The notes beneath the pieces are model-generated. The model saw nothing but the letters and a program-made list of their open reading frames with translations, had not been told where the DNA came from and did not search any database. Both the position numbers and the translations under genes were made by a program. From assembly GCA_021432605.1 (NCBI GenBank), contig MU271143.1, positions 443,277 through 507,276 on the forward strand: 64,000 nt of DNA. Direction: 5' to 3'. Positions 11,758 through 24,642 of this stretch are shown one piece after another. This DNA is from Coniochaeta sp. PMI_546 (Eukaryota > Ascomycota > Sordariomycetes > Coniochaetales > Coniochaetaceae). Each line of letters opens with the position of its first letter. Positions within the stretch are counted from its first letter, which is position 1.

Positions 11758-13805
11758 ATGGCGTCTTCCGTCTTCTTCAAGTTCAAGTCCCAGAAGGAGC
11801 CCACGCGAGTTGAGTTCGACGGCACAGGCATTTCTGTCTTCGAGCTCAAGCGTGACATTATCATCAAGAGTGGTCTCGGTGATGGAACTGATTTCGACCT
11901 GGCTATCTATACTGATGACGGTAAAGAAGGTAAGTCTTAGCATATAAGCACATATTTTTTATGATACATTGATGCTAACGCGGTACCGTAGAATACGATG
12001 ATGACACAACCATCATTCCGCGATCGACTACGGTCATCGCTCGCCGCCTACCACCTATGAAGCCCGGTGCCGGCAGGGCCGCCCGGTATGTGTCCGGCAA
12101 GATGCCAGTGAGCGCCAAGAACCAGTCACGCAAGGAACAGGCGGCAAAGACAGCGACCACTAAGGCTGTGTCAAACGGCATGGCTGAGATGAGCAGCGCG
12201 ATGACCGAGGAGGAGAAAATGGCCGCCATGTTCCAGGCCCAGACGGCGCAGTGGTCTGCCCAGCAAGAAGAAATGGCTCAGTATGTTCCACCCCTTAGCT
12301 TCCAACATGTGACTCATTGCTAACTCGCCCATAGTCAACAGCCAGTCTTCAAGCCCGGCATGAAGAAGCCCCAGAATGTGCCGGACCACGATCCACCACA
12401 AGGCTACATATGTTACAGGTGCGGAGAGAAGGGACACTGGATCCAGCTCTGCCCGACAAATGACGATCCTGAGTTTGACAACCGCCCCCGTGTGAAGAGA
12501 ACCACTGGCATTCCCCGGTCCTTCTTGAAGACGGTAGACAAGGCCACCGCTCTCGCGCAGCACGGTGATGGTGATGACTCCAAGACCCCATCTGGCATCA
12601 TGGTGAACGCTGATGGAGAGTTTGTAATCGCGGAACCCGACAAGGCGTCGTGGGAGCAGTTCCAAGCCAAGGCCAAGTCCAGCACCAAAAAGGCGCCTCC
12701 ACAGGGGGACAAGGAGGTGCGGGAGCTCGGGCTAGAGTGCCCGATCGACAAGAGGATGTTCATAGACCCAATGAAGACACCGTGTTGTGAGAAGACGTAC
12801 TGTAATGACTGCATTACCAACGCCCTCATCGAGAGCGACTTCGTCTGTCCGGCGTGTCAGACGGAGGGTGTCCTGATCGATGACCTCAAGCCGGACGACG
12901 ACGCGGTCGCCAAGATCAAGAACTACCTCGCAGAGAAGGATAACAAGTCAAAGGAGGGATCAAAGAGCCCCGTAGCTGCCGCTGCCGCATCACCAAAGTC
13001 GCCAGCCGCTGCCACCGTTGAGGTCAAGGAAGAGCAAAAAAAGCCAGACTCGAAATCGCCTCCACCTCCTGCAGCAGCAGCATCAACCATCAAATCGCCA
13101 AAGTCGGAAACAGCACAAACATCCACTCCGCAGCCGCCATCAAGCTCCGCCACTCCCGTCAACGGCGAGTCCAACTCCAAAAAGCGCCCGGCCGAAGACG
13201 CAGCCGAAAACCCCAAGATTCCAAAGGCACCGAAAGCCATGCAGAAAGCCCAGCAGCAGCAGCAGCAACAACAGTCAATGATGGACATGATGGGCAGCAT
13301 GCCGGGGATGGCAGGTATGCCGGGTATGCCGGGGATGAACATGCCCATGATGCCCCCATTCGGCGGCTTCCCGCAGATGCCCGGTATGGGGATGGGCATG
13401 CCCAATATGCCCATGAATCCGATGGGGATGATGAATCCCATGATGAACCCGATGATGAATCCCGGCTTTATGCCGCCCATGGGTCCCGGTCAGTTCGGCG
13501 GGATGCCAAACTTCAACATGAACGGACCGATGCCTCCCGTTGGCCCCGGGATGGGTATGGGCATGAACGGCATGGGTCAGGGGATGAACGGCGGCATGAA
13601 CGGTGGTCCGATGAACGGAGGCGGGTACAACCAGAATCAGAACCAGTTCCACCAGCAGCAGCAACAGCAACACGGGCCCGGGTACAGGAATTTCTCGCAT
13701 CAGCCCGCGGACGACGAGGATGCGTATTTCAGGAAGCCGGTCAATCCGCATCGGCACCAGAATAAGACGAGGAGGGTGCGGCCTAGCGACTATCGCGAGC
13801 TCTAG
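11758..13805 (+). CDS. mpe1: Mpe1, RING/zinc-knuckle subunit of the cleavage and polyadenylation factor
   Basis: 643 aa from three exons: 11758-11929, 11992-12280 and 12335-13805; introns 62 and 54 nt. The architecture is diagnostic. Residues 1-78 are the ubiquitin-like DWNN domain (SSVFFKFKSQKEPTRVEFDG; TTVIARRLP). A CCHC zinc knuckle (C180, C183, H188, C193; CYRCGEKGHWIQLC) follows. A RING/U-box-like module lies at about 289-328 (CPIDKRMF...CPAC). Mpe1/RBBP6 is part of the nuclear CPF/CPSF complex that cleaves and polyadenylates pre-mRNA. The last 250 residues are low-complexity: a K/S/P/A-rich linker, a Q run, a strongly methionine- and glycine-rich segment and a basic tail (HRHQNKTRRVRPSDYREL). 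Expected to be constitutive. Confidence 0.95.
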
Positions 13806-16650
13806 TGGTGAGTGCGATACCGGGTTTCGTCACTCCTTGGGCGGGGACCGTCTTTGCTTTGTACATACATCAGCGATATCAGCGGGCATCAGCATCTTCG
13901 ACACGGTGGGGAGGACAGGCGTTGGGGAGAAAGCGACGGGAAGTGTATGTCCGGGAGTTTAGGAAACAGTGGAGTGAAGGAAGGAGGGAAGGTCATCGTC
14001 GTCGACCACACAAGGCCACGACGCACCGGCATCTATGTGGCGTCTTCGGTTCGGTAGTGTTTTATTGCATCATTGCCACCCCGTGATGGGTGAAGCGATA
14101 GGAGTTTTACGGGTTTTGGCTTGTTGAAATGGCGCTTTTTGGACCATCAATGCAGTGGCATTTGAGTGCGTGTCTAGAGGCTGGACAGCCAGCGCAGCTC
14201 TTCTATATCTTCATAGATGTACTCAATCGAGATGATTGTTATACCTCATACCTTGAGAATATGAGTGCTCTGTGACAGTGACCATGCCCATGTGTCTCTA
14301 ACTTGATAATATGACAATGTGGACGCCTGAACCTAATGTTTGAATTCTACTTGGACCCTGTTGTGTGTACGACTAACTTGACACGCCCCTTCACAAGCTG
14401 CAACGGTAGCATTCGCAGTCCCTTGATAGGTCTTGGGGTTTCAACGTCATTACGTAGCAGGCCATTATGTGGTATGTACTCCAGTGATGTCCATTCGCTG
14501 GTCGTTGTCGGGAGATCAGCGTGTAACAGAGACAAAATGAAGATCTACAGTTCCCAAATCGCTGGGACGGTGGAGACCAAGATCACCAGCTTGGGTTATA
14601 CCATCAGTCTCTACGATATCGAACTTGGACAAGAGTAAAGCAAAGGCACCTACTATTCAGCACATATGATGGTGCGGAAAGACGGGGCTGACTGAAAGTG
14701 AAGACCGGCATTTTAGGTGTGGCTGCTTCGCACCTGCCGCCCGTTGAACTAGATCTTGCCGGTGGCTTCCGATCTTGCATCATTACCATAGTACACTACT
14801 TCATACCTTACCTAACGAGATATGCCATTTCCTCTGTCAACAGCATTTCTCCAGACAGTCTTCTTTCTTCCACACGCTGGGGACCAGATCTTCTCACTGC
14901 CAACGCATTCACACGTGTGCAAGGTATGCGGCATACTCACCTTCCTATCTGGCGGCAAAATCAAACCACCAGCACTCTGGTACCTGTTCCGGACTTACGC
15001 GACGGATATGTCGGTGCTTCGCCGCACAGTCGCGTTATCCTTCTTGGGTCGACGTAGTTCGTATTCGGCACCGACTTCTTCTCATCATGTCATTGGGTTG
15101 CTCCGGGGGCCACAATCCTCTGGTCGAACTCACTGGAGTCTGAAGTGCATCCTCCCGTCTGCTCTCGGTTGATACACCCTCGCGGTCATCATGACTGCTT
15201 TTCAAGAGAAGCCATTCTCGCTTGCTTACCCGCGAGGCTTTGCGGCTTGGAGACAAACACTCAATGGCAACAACATATCTGATTCAAGCTGAACCAGACG
15301 GTATGCCAGTCACTGAAATTAAATTTACCCGGCGGTCAGCTCTATCTCCACAAAGCAGCAAACCATAACCCGGATTTGCCAGTCTTCACACCAAGCAGGG
15401 TATCTCATAACAGGGTATACCACCGTGCTAGCAAGGCGAATAGAAGCTTGACGAACGGCCAAGCTTCCATCATATTATCCTTTAATTGGCTCGAATCCTT
15501 TCTGCTTATACACACTTCTTCTTCAGGTTAACCACTTCAGCCCGGTCATGAGCATTGCGGGCGCACGCTTTTGTCTGTTGGTCGTTAGCAGACTGCAGGT
15601 TTATGGATATCATCACGGAGTTCGGACTATTGTCGAAAAGCAACCAATCGCATGCGCTTCTCTGGCTGCGCCGTGTGCAATCTCAATTGTTCCTGCATTA
15701 GCAGGCAACAAGCCCGCAGCCCACCCACATCTGACTGGAGCTTTTGCTCGAAAATCGAGTCATCACAGGCCGTCCCCGCCGTCCAAGCAACCTCCAGGAC
15801 CCAGACCCCTGCCAAGCTCGTCTCCTTTTTCTTCTTCGTGGATTTTTGGCCCCCAACCAGCGAGAATTACGAAGGAAGCGACGACCGTGTGCCGTTCCGA
15901 CCCTTGTTTTCGACAAGACAATGTGTCGCCAGCGCCGTTGATGATCTGGCAGACTTGGTCATACTGATCCTAGTGGATCTCGAAAAGGATTCAACCTGCG
16001 AGCAAAAGGTGTCGAATCAATCTAGTCGCCCGTCCTATGATGCTCTTCCCGGTGAGGTTGAAGGGTCAACATATCACAGGACGTGAAGGCTGGAGCGATG
16101 ATCCGGGGCGCATCCGACTTTTGACGTGGCGCGCTTGCGACTCTGATGGCCGTTCGGCACCAATCACAACCCCTATTCCCCGATAGAGTTTAATTTCACC
16201 ACCCAAAATATCTCAAGGCCCATGCTCGCTTGCCTGGTCCGGATGCTACTACAACCTTCCTAGCCTGGCCACTATTGCTTTGCTTTTAATGAGCCTGCAC
16301 CATGGACGGCTTCATCCAATGGGGATGGTCCAACAGACCGCACGCAATGGCGCCGTTTCCACCTCACGATGCCGCTTCAGGGCTCGAGCCGCAGTCAAGC
16401 GAGCCAGGCAGCCCCGGGCTCGCGCGGTGTAAGCCACCATCAAAACTGACGATAGAGCCACTTCCACAAGTGTGGATGGTCTTGTTCTTTCCCTACCTCT
16501 CTTCGCCGTCCGACTAGACCAACAAGCTGTCTCTACAGCATCACTAGAGCAACATCTTGCTCGTCCTCTGACGTATCGCACGTCAATCCACTCGTTATAC
16601 CTTCACACTAGTCGTTCTTTCTATATAGATCTGCGAGAGAAGCAGCAGCC
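13806..16650. other. Gene-free stretch, 2.8 kb, with GH16 promoter at its right end
   Basis: Holds the 3' UTR of mpe1 on the left and the promoter of the GH16 gene on the right. A CCAAT box (CACCAATCACA) is near 16158. Frames of 100-144 codons at 14336-16086 overlap each other, have mixed codon use and no motif, so I do not call genes. No transposon ends noticed. Confidence 0.45.
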
Positions 16651-19259
16651 ATGACTCGCTCACTATACGTGTTAGGCGCTGCCGCCCTGGCTTACACCGG
16701 TACTGCCGTGGCCGCTGCCGAGAAGACATATCAACTCGAGGAGAGCTTCAACTACCAGAACTTCTTCGACAACTTTGACTTCTTCGAGAGCAACTTTGAC
16801 ACTGGCAACTACAACGATGTCGACCCGACAAGTGGCTATGTCAACTACCGGAACCGGGCTGACGCTGAGACTCTCGGCCTGATCGCCACCCAGGGAACCG
16901 AGATGTACATCGGAGTCGACCATGCCAACACCCTGGACGTGAATGGCAAGGGCCGCAACAGTGTGCGGATCGAGAGTAAGAAGTCGTTCGACTCGGGGCT
17001 CATCATCGCCTCGTTTACACATCTTCCTCAGCCCGTCTGTGGCTCGTGGCCCGCCTACTGGATGTACGGCTCTAACTGGCCGACCAATGGTGAAATCGAT
17101 ATCTACGAGAACTGGAACACCGCTCCCTACAATCTCATCACGCTCCACACCGACAGCGCCGCCAGCGTCGGCGATTGCAGACTGGTCCAGTCTGAGATGT
17201 CTGACCCTATCGTCACATCTAACTGTGACAACAACGCTGTCGGCCAGTATTCCAACCAAGGCTGCGGTGCCACCGAGGTTGACGGACAGTGGGGAAGCGC
17301 CAGCGGAGGTGTCTGTAAGTCAAATTTATCTCCTTCGAAGCCATATATCGACCGGGAGAAGACCACATGCTAACATATGCTGCAGACGCCACCGAGTGGA
17401 CGGATGACGCTATCAACGTCTGGAGCTGGAGCTTGGGCGGAGCCCCGGCCGACGTTAACGACAGCCCGGACCCGACCAAGTGGGGGAAGCCGCACTTCAG
17501 CGTCAAGAGCTCCTCTTGCAACATCAAGAAGGCCTTCAACGACCAGAAGATTGTGCTCAACATCGACTTCTGCGGTGTGACGGCCGGCAACCCGGACATC
17601 TGGAACCCTCAGTGCGGAGCTCTCGGCGCCACCTGCAAGGGCTACGTTGCCTCATCGCCCAACGCCTTCAATGACGTCTTCTGGAAGATCCAGTCCATCA
17701 ACGTCTACCAGCTGGGTACCCCCGTGACCACCACCACAACCTCGACGACGACCACCAGCACATCGACCAGCTCGACGTCGACGACAACCACCACCACGGA
17801 ATCTACTACGTCGACCGAGTCCACGACCACGACCGAGAGCTCCACCAGCTCCACGGAGACGTCCACCAGCTCAACGGAGACTTCCACCACTTCCACGGAG
17901 TCTTCCACCACTTCTAGCGAGACTTCCACTACCTCCAGCGAGACTTCCACAACTTCAACCGATTCTTCCACAACTTCCACGGAGACTTCCACGACGTCCA
18001 CGGAAACTTCCACATCCTCGACCGAGACTTCGACCACCGAGTCTTCCTCGAGCACGGAGACTTCCACTTCCACAAGCGAGACCGCTACTACGACCGAGAC
18101 GTCTTCCACGGAAACGTCGACTTCGACCGAGGTTTCGACCACCGAGACTTCCTCAACCGAAACTTCGACCGAGACTTCCACCAGCACGGACGTCTCGACA
18201 ACCACCGACGTTTCCACGACAACCGATAGCTCGTCTACAACCACCGATGGCTCGTCTACAACCAGCGATGTCTCGTCCACGACCAGCGATGTCTCGTCCA
18301 CGACTACTGATATCTCGTCCACGACCACTGATGTCTCATCCACGACGTCGATCCCGCTGTCCACCGGTCCTGTGACCACCGGTACCTCGGGCTCCACGAC
18401 TTCGGCTCCCTATGGAAACAGCACTGTCACATCCGGCTCAGCTACCGAGACCGGCTCGGGTTCCGCCACCGGTTCCGGCTCCGCCACTGGCTCCGGCTCT
18501 GCCACCACTGGATCCGGCTCGGTCACCGAAACAGGCTCCTACACAACCTCGACAGTCTACTCCACAACAGTGTACACGATCACATCCTGCGCCGCAACAG
18601 TAACCAACTGCCCAGCAGGCCAGGTGACAACCGAGACGATCGTCATCGGCACAACTGTCTGCCCAGTCACGGAAACCAGCAAGCCTGCCGGCCCAACCTC
18701 CACCCCTGGCGGTTCCGGTTCCGGTTCCGGCTCGTCCTCCCTCCCCGAGGGCTGGACAACCTCGACCGTCTACTCGACCAAGACGTACACCATCACCTCC
18801 TGCGCTCCCACCGTGACAAACTGCCCCGCCCAGATCGGCAAGGTGACCACCGAGATCGTGCCGGTGTACACCACCGTGTGCCCCGTCGGCAGCGTCCCAA
18901 CCTACCCCGCCGGTCCCGGCGCAGGCGTATCCTTCACGACCAGGTACACCACCGTGCAAGCCACGACGACAACCACCAAGGCCCCCGTGGTCGACGTCAC
19001 GGCCACCGTGGTCCCCAAGCCGAGCGGATCCGCCGGCGCCGGGTCGTCCGGACCGGGCGGTGCGGGCGCCTCGGCCCCGTACAGCAGCAGCGCCCCCTAC
19101 GGCGCCAAGAACTCCACCGCCTCCGCCGCCGCCCCCTACGGGACGGCTAAGCCGTCTACGACGGGCACGGGCGGCAAGAGCGTCATTGTCAGCGGCGGCG
19201 TGAGGAGCGGCGTCAGCGCGCTCCTTGCGCTTGCGGCCGTTGCTGCTTTTGCTTTGTAG
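16651..19259 (+). CDS. GPI-anchored GH16 glucanase-like cell-wall protein with Ser/Thr-rich stalk
   Basis: 845 aa from two exons, 16651-17314 and 17386-19259; intron 71 nt with branch CTAAC. A signal peptide (cut near AVAA|AEK) leads to a GH16 domain of about 270 residues. The catalytic motif is GEIDIYENW, with E148 as likely nucleophile, D150, and E153 as acid/base. The domain fits endo-1,3(4)-beta-glucanases. From about residue 335 a long Ser/Thr/Glu/Val-rich stalk follows, then two related cysteine modules that each begin TTSTVYST and hold SCA-TVTNCPA and TTVCPV. A C-terminal hydrophobic tail (SALLALAAVAAFAL) preceded by small residues is a GPI-attachment signal. The protein should sit on the plasma membrane or in the wall and act on beta-glucan; exact linkage specificity is not visible. 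Confidence 0.92.
17722..18360 (+). repeat. Ser/Thr-rich coding minisatellite in the GH16 stalk
   Basis: About 640 bp of imperfect short repeats coding for units such as TSTETSTTSTE and TTDVSST. The minus strand stays open as a Val/Glu/Ser-rich frame of 230 codons, a by-product of the repeat. Such tracts are length-variable in fungal wall proteins and heavily O-mannosylated. Confidence 0.85.
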
Positions 19260-20093
19260 ATGGTCAACTTTTCTTTTCTTATGTAAACTGGGGGGGGAGT
19301 GTAGATATGTCGGCGGAGCTGTTCCATATGCTGATGGCGACGTCTGATATGGACAGACTGCGTTTGCGGGGGATGTAATCTATCTAATATGACGGGATTT
19401 TGTCCTTTTTTCGAGGATATACAGCTTGAGGGTTTTGCACGTGTAGATAGCGAGGGTGTTGGGGGATATATTTCGTTTCTCGATCATGCCTGGCGGCTTG
19501 CACTGGACTTAAAAAAATGTTTTGGTTTTATATGACGTTTGGAAATATAACCACATGTTAATAACATGAGACGGTGCAGCTGCTGGTATGGTTTTTCAAT
19601 TGATTCCATTCTCTAAAAATGAGGTAATGATGAAAAGGGGAACCGGTGGTGGCGGCATGTTATGAGAATAACTTTCCTGTTCCAGGTTGTTGGATTCTCC
19701 GTCAAGATATAAAACCGACTAGCTTGCGAGGACTAGAGCTCCAAACAGATCGGATATCAATGCACCTTTTGAACACATTTGACACAAGCCGGAGATCAAG
19801 TTCGCAAAGAACGTTTAACAAAGTAAATTTGGCTGGCGAGGGTATCTCGCTGCTCTGTAATAAAAGACAAAAGCATTTATATCCCCAAACGCCCCAGTAA
19901 TGCCATGTTGCTCTCCTCCGGCCGCAGGCACTTGCCGAATATCAGCGCGCCCTTCGCTTCTGATATCATCGTGCCCAACAAACAGTGCCCGGCGTCTTCT
20001 CTATCCCATCCAAAGAACCCCCTGTGTCTTTGATCCGATGGTATAAGTCAAATGTATACAACCCCTTCTTTCCCCTTTCCCCGCTCGTCTCGT
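19260..20093. other. Convergent 3' UTR region
   Basis: 834 bp between the GH16 gene (+) and the small mitochondrial-type gene (-). A/T-rich runs near 19510-19620. Nothing coding seen. Confidence 0.5.
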
Positions 20094-20378
20094 CTAGTAC
20101 TGTCCAACATGCTCGTTCATGACCACGCTCGCCGCGTAGGGCCAGCCGAGCATGACGGCCATGGCGGGGAAGAAGATGGCGGCCTGAGAGCCGACTCTCT
20201 TGAATTGCCGTCCCCAGTCGGCGGCGGCGGGTGTTTGGGTGACGGGCAGGCGCTCAAAGGGCGTGCCGTGCTCGAAGCTGCGGCCCAGCTGGCGGAGGGA
20301 GGTCATGAGGGAGAACTGTCTCCTTGAGGCCATGCGGAGGCCGGCTTGGGCTGCGGTGCGGGCGATGATTGGTGACAT
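20094..20378 (-). CDS. Small mitochondrial-type membrane protein, 94 aa, unrecognised
   Basis: Single frame from ATG (MSPIIARTAAQAGLRMASRR) to TAG. The first 30 residues are basic, hydroxylated and free of acidic residues, like a mitochondrial presequence. A single hydrophobic segment at about residues 66-85 (SQAAIFFPAMAVMLGWPYAA) could span the inner membrane, with a short tail NEHVGQY. Size and layout resemble accessory subunits of respiratory complexes or small inner-membrane proteins, but I do not recognise the family. The frame stays open 79 codons further upstream; that stretch is K/N/S/T-rich and looks like 5' UTR. Confidence 0.65.
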   Translation of the reverse strand: MSPIIARTAAQAGLRMASRRQFSLMTSLRQLGRSFEHGTPFERLPVTQTPAAADWGRQFKRVGSQAAIFFPAMAVMLGWPYAASVVMNEHVGQY

Positions 20379-21452
20379 GATTATTTTGTTGTTGTTTGTG
20401 ATTTGGAGGGATGTATAAAACTCGAGTTGAGTGAAGTTATATGTATGAAGTCGAGTGGAGTGACTTTGTAGATGTAGATGAAGATTGAGTAGAGTAGTTT
20501 TCCCGAAGGAGATCTTCGTAGATTGAGATCTGAAGATTGATTGGAGATGTCTATTGACTGAAGCTGATGATGCTGATGATGATGGAAAGAGAACAACCAC
20601 AACTCGCGGTTGCACGAACCTCTTATACAGACGACAGAACGATGCAAGATCCCTTACCTATCCGCCATGGCGATCCAAAGCGGCGGATTCCCAGATCATC
20701 TGGAATCATAATGGTCAGATGCACGAGGGACTGGTCCGGTCTTTGCTCGTCCGAATCGTCCCAGCGAAGATGAGCAGGAATGGACCATCGTGGCCATTGT
20801 AAGCTGCAAGCCGGAGAATGCACGTTTAGTGGGCAGCAATCATGCCATCGGCCTCGAGAAACACCAGATCGTTTCCGTCCGCCAGCCTTGCAGTTGTGTA
20901 CATAGTAGGCAGGCCTTGGCAGGCCTTGCCTGGGTGGGATTGAAGACGTACGGGGGAGGCAATGTGGTGGAACCATTTTTGGCTCATGTCTGCTGCTTTC
21001 TGCTGGGAGGTGGGATGATCGGAGGCTGCCGAGCGGGCTGTGATTGGCTGGAAATTTGGCGGCAGGGGTCACACTCAGCCAGATCAGTCCATCGGGAAAT
21101 CGACGTTTTCCAGCGAATAGGAGCCGCGCCCTGATTGTCGGGATCGAGCCCGGTCAATCAAAGGTGTTTGTTTGACCTGGAACACCGCTTTCTATCAAGT
21201 TCCTGTCGGCACCATTGTAGCTGCAACTGCGGCTGTTGCCGGTCCGTCTGTCCTTAGCGCCCGATATCAGTCTCCGGGCCAGAGCAGTTGGATGTTCCGG
21301 ATTCAACTCGTGCCTTCCGTTCCGCGATGACATATGCCGCCGAATCTGAGTGTCACTGATGTGAATCCTTACCAAAACGACACTATCCCCTTCTGGGAAT
21401 TTCAGAGTGCATTTTCAGGTTTCAACGACCTCTCAAACATTGCTCTGTCTAT
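20379..21452. other. Gene-free stretch, promoter of the 94-aa gene and 3' UTR of thr1
   Basis: On the minus strand the 200 bp above the 94-aa gene are A/G/T-rich with repeated GAGTNGAGT and GATGTAGATGAAGATTGA-like units. A hairpin with stems GATTG-CGGG and CCCG-CAATC lies at about 21133-21159. No gene seen. Confidence 0.4.
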
Positions 21453-22643
21453 TTACGCCCTCGTAACAGTCGTCCCCTCCGCCGGCTCCAACAACGTCCA
21501 GCCACACTTGATCCCTTGCCTCTTGAACCGTCCCATAATGTTCTCTGCAATTTCCTCAAAGTGACTCGTCGCAAGAGCCAGTATCGTCGGCCCAGCGCCG
21601 CTAAGACACACCCCCAACAGCCCCGGCTGCGTGGACGGCGTCATCGACTCGACAATCTCGCTCAGCCCGGGGATCAGCGTCTGCCGGTACGGCTGGTGCA
21701 GTTTATCCTGCATCGCCAGGTAAATCAGGTCCGGGTCCGGCGGCGACTGGCCTAGCGCGACCGGCAGGAGCGCTATCCTTTGCAGATTGAAGGTCTGTTA
21801 TCTCATTAGCCACTTGATTTCATCCATCACACCATGTCTAGCGGCAAGAGGGGAAAAAGACATACCACATCCGGCCGGCTGTACTCAGCAGGCAGCACCT
21901 CACGCGCCTTGTGCGTCGGCACCTCGAACTGCGGGATGATGGCCACGGCCTTGATCTCGGGCGCCCAGTGGAACTTGATGTGGTGCCCGATGCCCAGTGG
22001 CGGCTCGGGCGGCACCTCGCCCGTGTCCACACCGCCGGCCGGCGCGGGCAGCACCTCGCTGAGCGGGATCTCCTTGCGTGCTACGTCTTCTGGCGTGAGG
22101 GGCTTGAGGTAGGTGCCTACGAAACCGCCGTAGAGGGCTGCGCCTACGTTGTCTGGGTGGCGTTCTGGGGAAAGTGTTAGATATACTAGAAGAGTGAAAG
22201 GAGGGGGTAGGGGCTGACGGACCGATCATGAGGCAGAAGTCGAATAGACGATCGTTATCGAGGTGATGCAGGCCTCCGCACTCCTTGCCTAGCAAGACAC
22301 CAGCCACAACAGCCGCGCCGGAGGAGCCCAGTCCGCGGCCCAGCGGGATGGGGTTCTTGATGTGCACGCGCGTCTCGACGGGGAAGGACCGTTGGCCGTG
22401 GCATCGCAGGACGTAGAGGGCGACGCGGGTGATGAGGTTGACTTGTGGGTCCAGACTTATGTCCTCTTCGCCCTCTCCCTCGTAACTTATCTTGCAGTTG
22501 AGCGGTTCGCTGGATGAGGATTTGCTGCGGTCCACGGTGACGTGTAGTTCTAGGTACATGGACAGGGCGAGACCGATAACATCGAATCCCGGCCCTATAT
22601 TGGCGCTCGAGCACGGCGTCTTGATGACGAATGAGTCCGTCAT
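21453..22643 (-). CDS. thr1: Homoserine kinase (EC 2.7.1.39)
   Basis: 353 aa from three exons: 22643-22223, 22164-21866 and 21794-21453; introns 58 and 71 nt. Belongs to the GHMP kinases. The N-terminal stretch SSANIGPGFDVIGLAL and the phosphate-binding loop P100-LGRGLGSSGA (residues 100-110) are diagnostic, as is LLGVCLSGAGPTILAL near the C-terminus. It phosphorylates L-homoserine to O-phosphohomoserine, the step committing aspartate-derived carbon to threonine (and isoleucine). Intron 1 uses a slightly unusual GTCCGT donor; splicing there restores MIERHPDNVGAALYGG. Next to lys1 on the same strand, 647 bp apart. Two near-matches to the CPC1/Gcn4 site (TGAGTCT at about 22807, TGAGTCC at about 22853) lie upstream; neither is perfect. 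Confidence 0.95.
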
Positions 22644-23290
22644 TTTTTTTAAGCTGATATCCCGGTGAGAGTAGAGGTAAGAAAGATGGCTTATGTGGCA
22701 ATTTTGACACTCAGAAATGTTCAATGCTCGAGGTCTGACAAGCCAAGAACACAGTAGTGAGCTAAAGACACTCGATGGCTCGGATTTATGATTATTCTGG
22801 GGGTGAGTGAGTCTTTTCACTTACGAGACCCAATATTTACGATCAAGTTTTGGTGAGTCCGCGCATGTACACCGTACCAAGAGTCGCCGGCGCCTCCGCT
22901 TTCGGTGCCCCGCGTCCAAAAAGTCAATGGTACACGTGATGGTCCCTGAGCCAACCACTCCCAAATGGTCGCACTTCTTCACTAACACCTTGGGCCAAAC
23001 ATTGTATAAAATGGAGCTGTATGAGCGACATTTACGAGGACGGAATGTACATTCTGGTAGCACATAGCAAAATTTTACCGTGAGAAACGATCGATAGTAC
23101 CAAGATAGTCATCCACACATGATTCTCGCATCGATTCGGTGAGCCTCTATCACTCAACGCGCATGATGATCGTCGCCTGTCTGATTTTATCTACCGCATC
23201 TTTTCGTGGCCCTTTTCATAACCCTAACGCCAGAAGAGCAGTATTCTCGTCTCGTCTCGTCTCGTCTTCAACCCCCCCAGAACGGCCGGC
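22644..23290. promoter_or_regulatory. Intergenic region between lys1 and thr1
   Basis: 647 bp holding the thr1 promoter and the lys1 3' UTR. A pentanucleotide tandem (TCTCG)n lies at about 23245-23266 and a poly-C run at about 23273. A TATAAAA on the plus strand at 23005 has no gene downstream. Confidence 0.5.

Positions 23291-24642
<1,352 letters not shown>

Noticed and set aside
15548-16086. Overlapping 139- and 144-codon plus-strand frames upstream of the GH16 gene
   Set aside because: Mixed codon use, no motif, and they overlap in different phases.
17705-18397. 230-codon Val/Glu/Ser repeat frame on the minus strand
   Set aside because: Reverse reading of the Ser/Thr minisatellite of the GH16 gene.
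21133-21159. GC-rich hairpin near thr1 3' end
   Set aside because: Single small hairpin; no T-tract or tRNA fold, and hairpin terminators are not used by fungal Pol II.
23245-23266. (TCTCG)n tandem as a functional element
   Set aside because: Short microsatellite in a 3' UTR; no sign of function.
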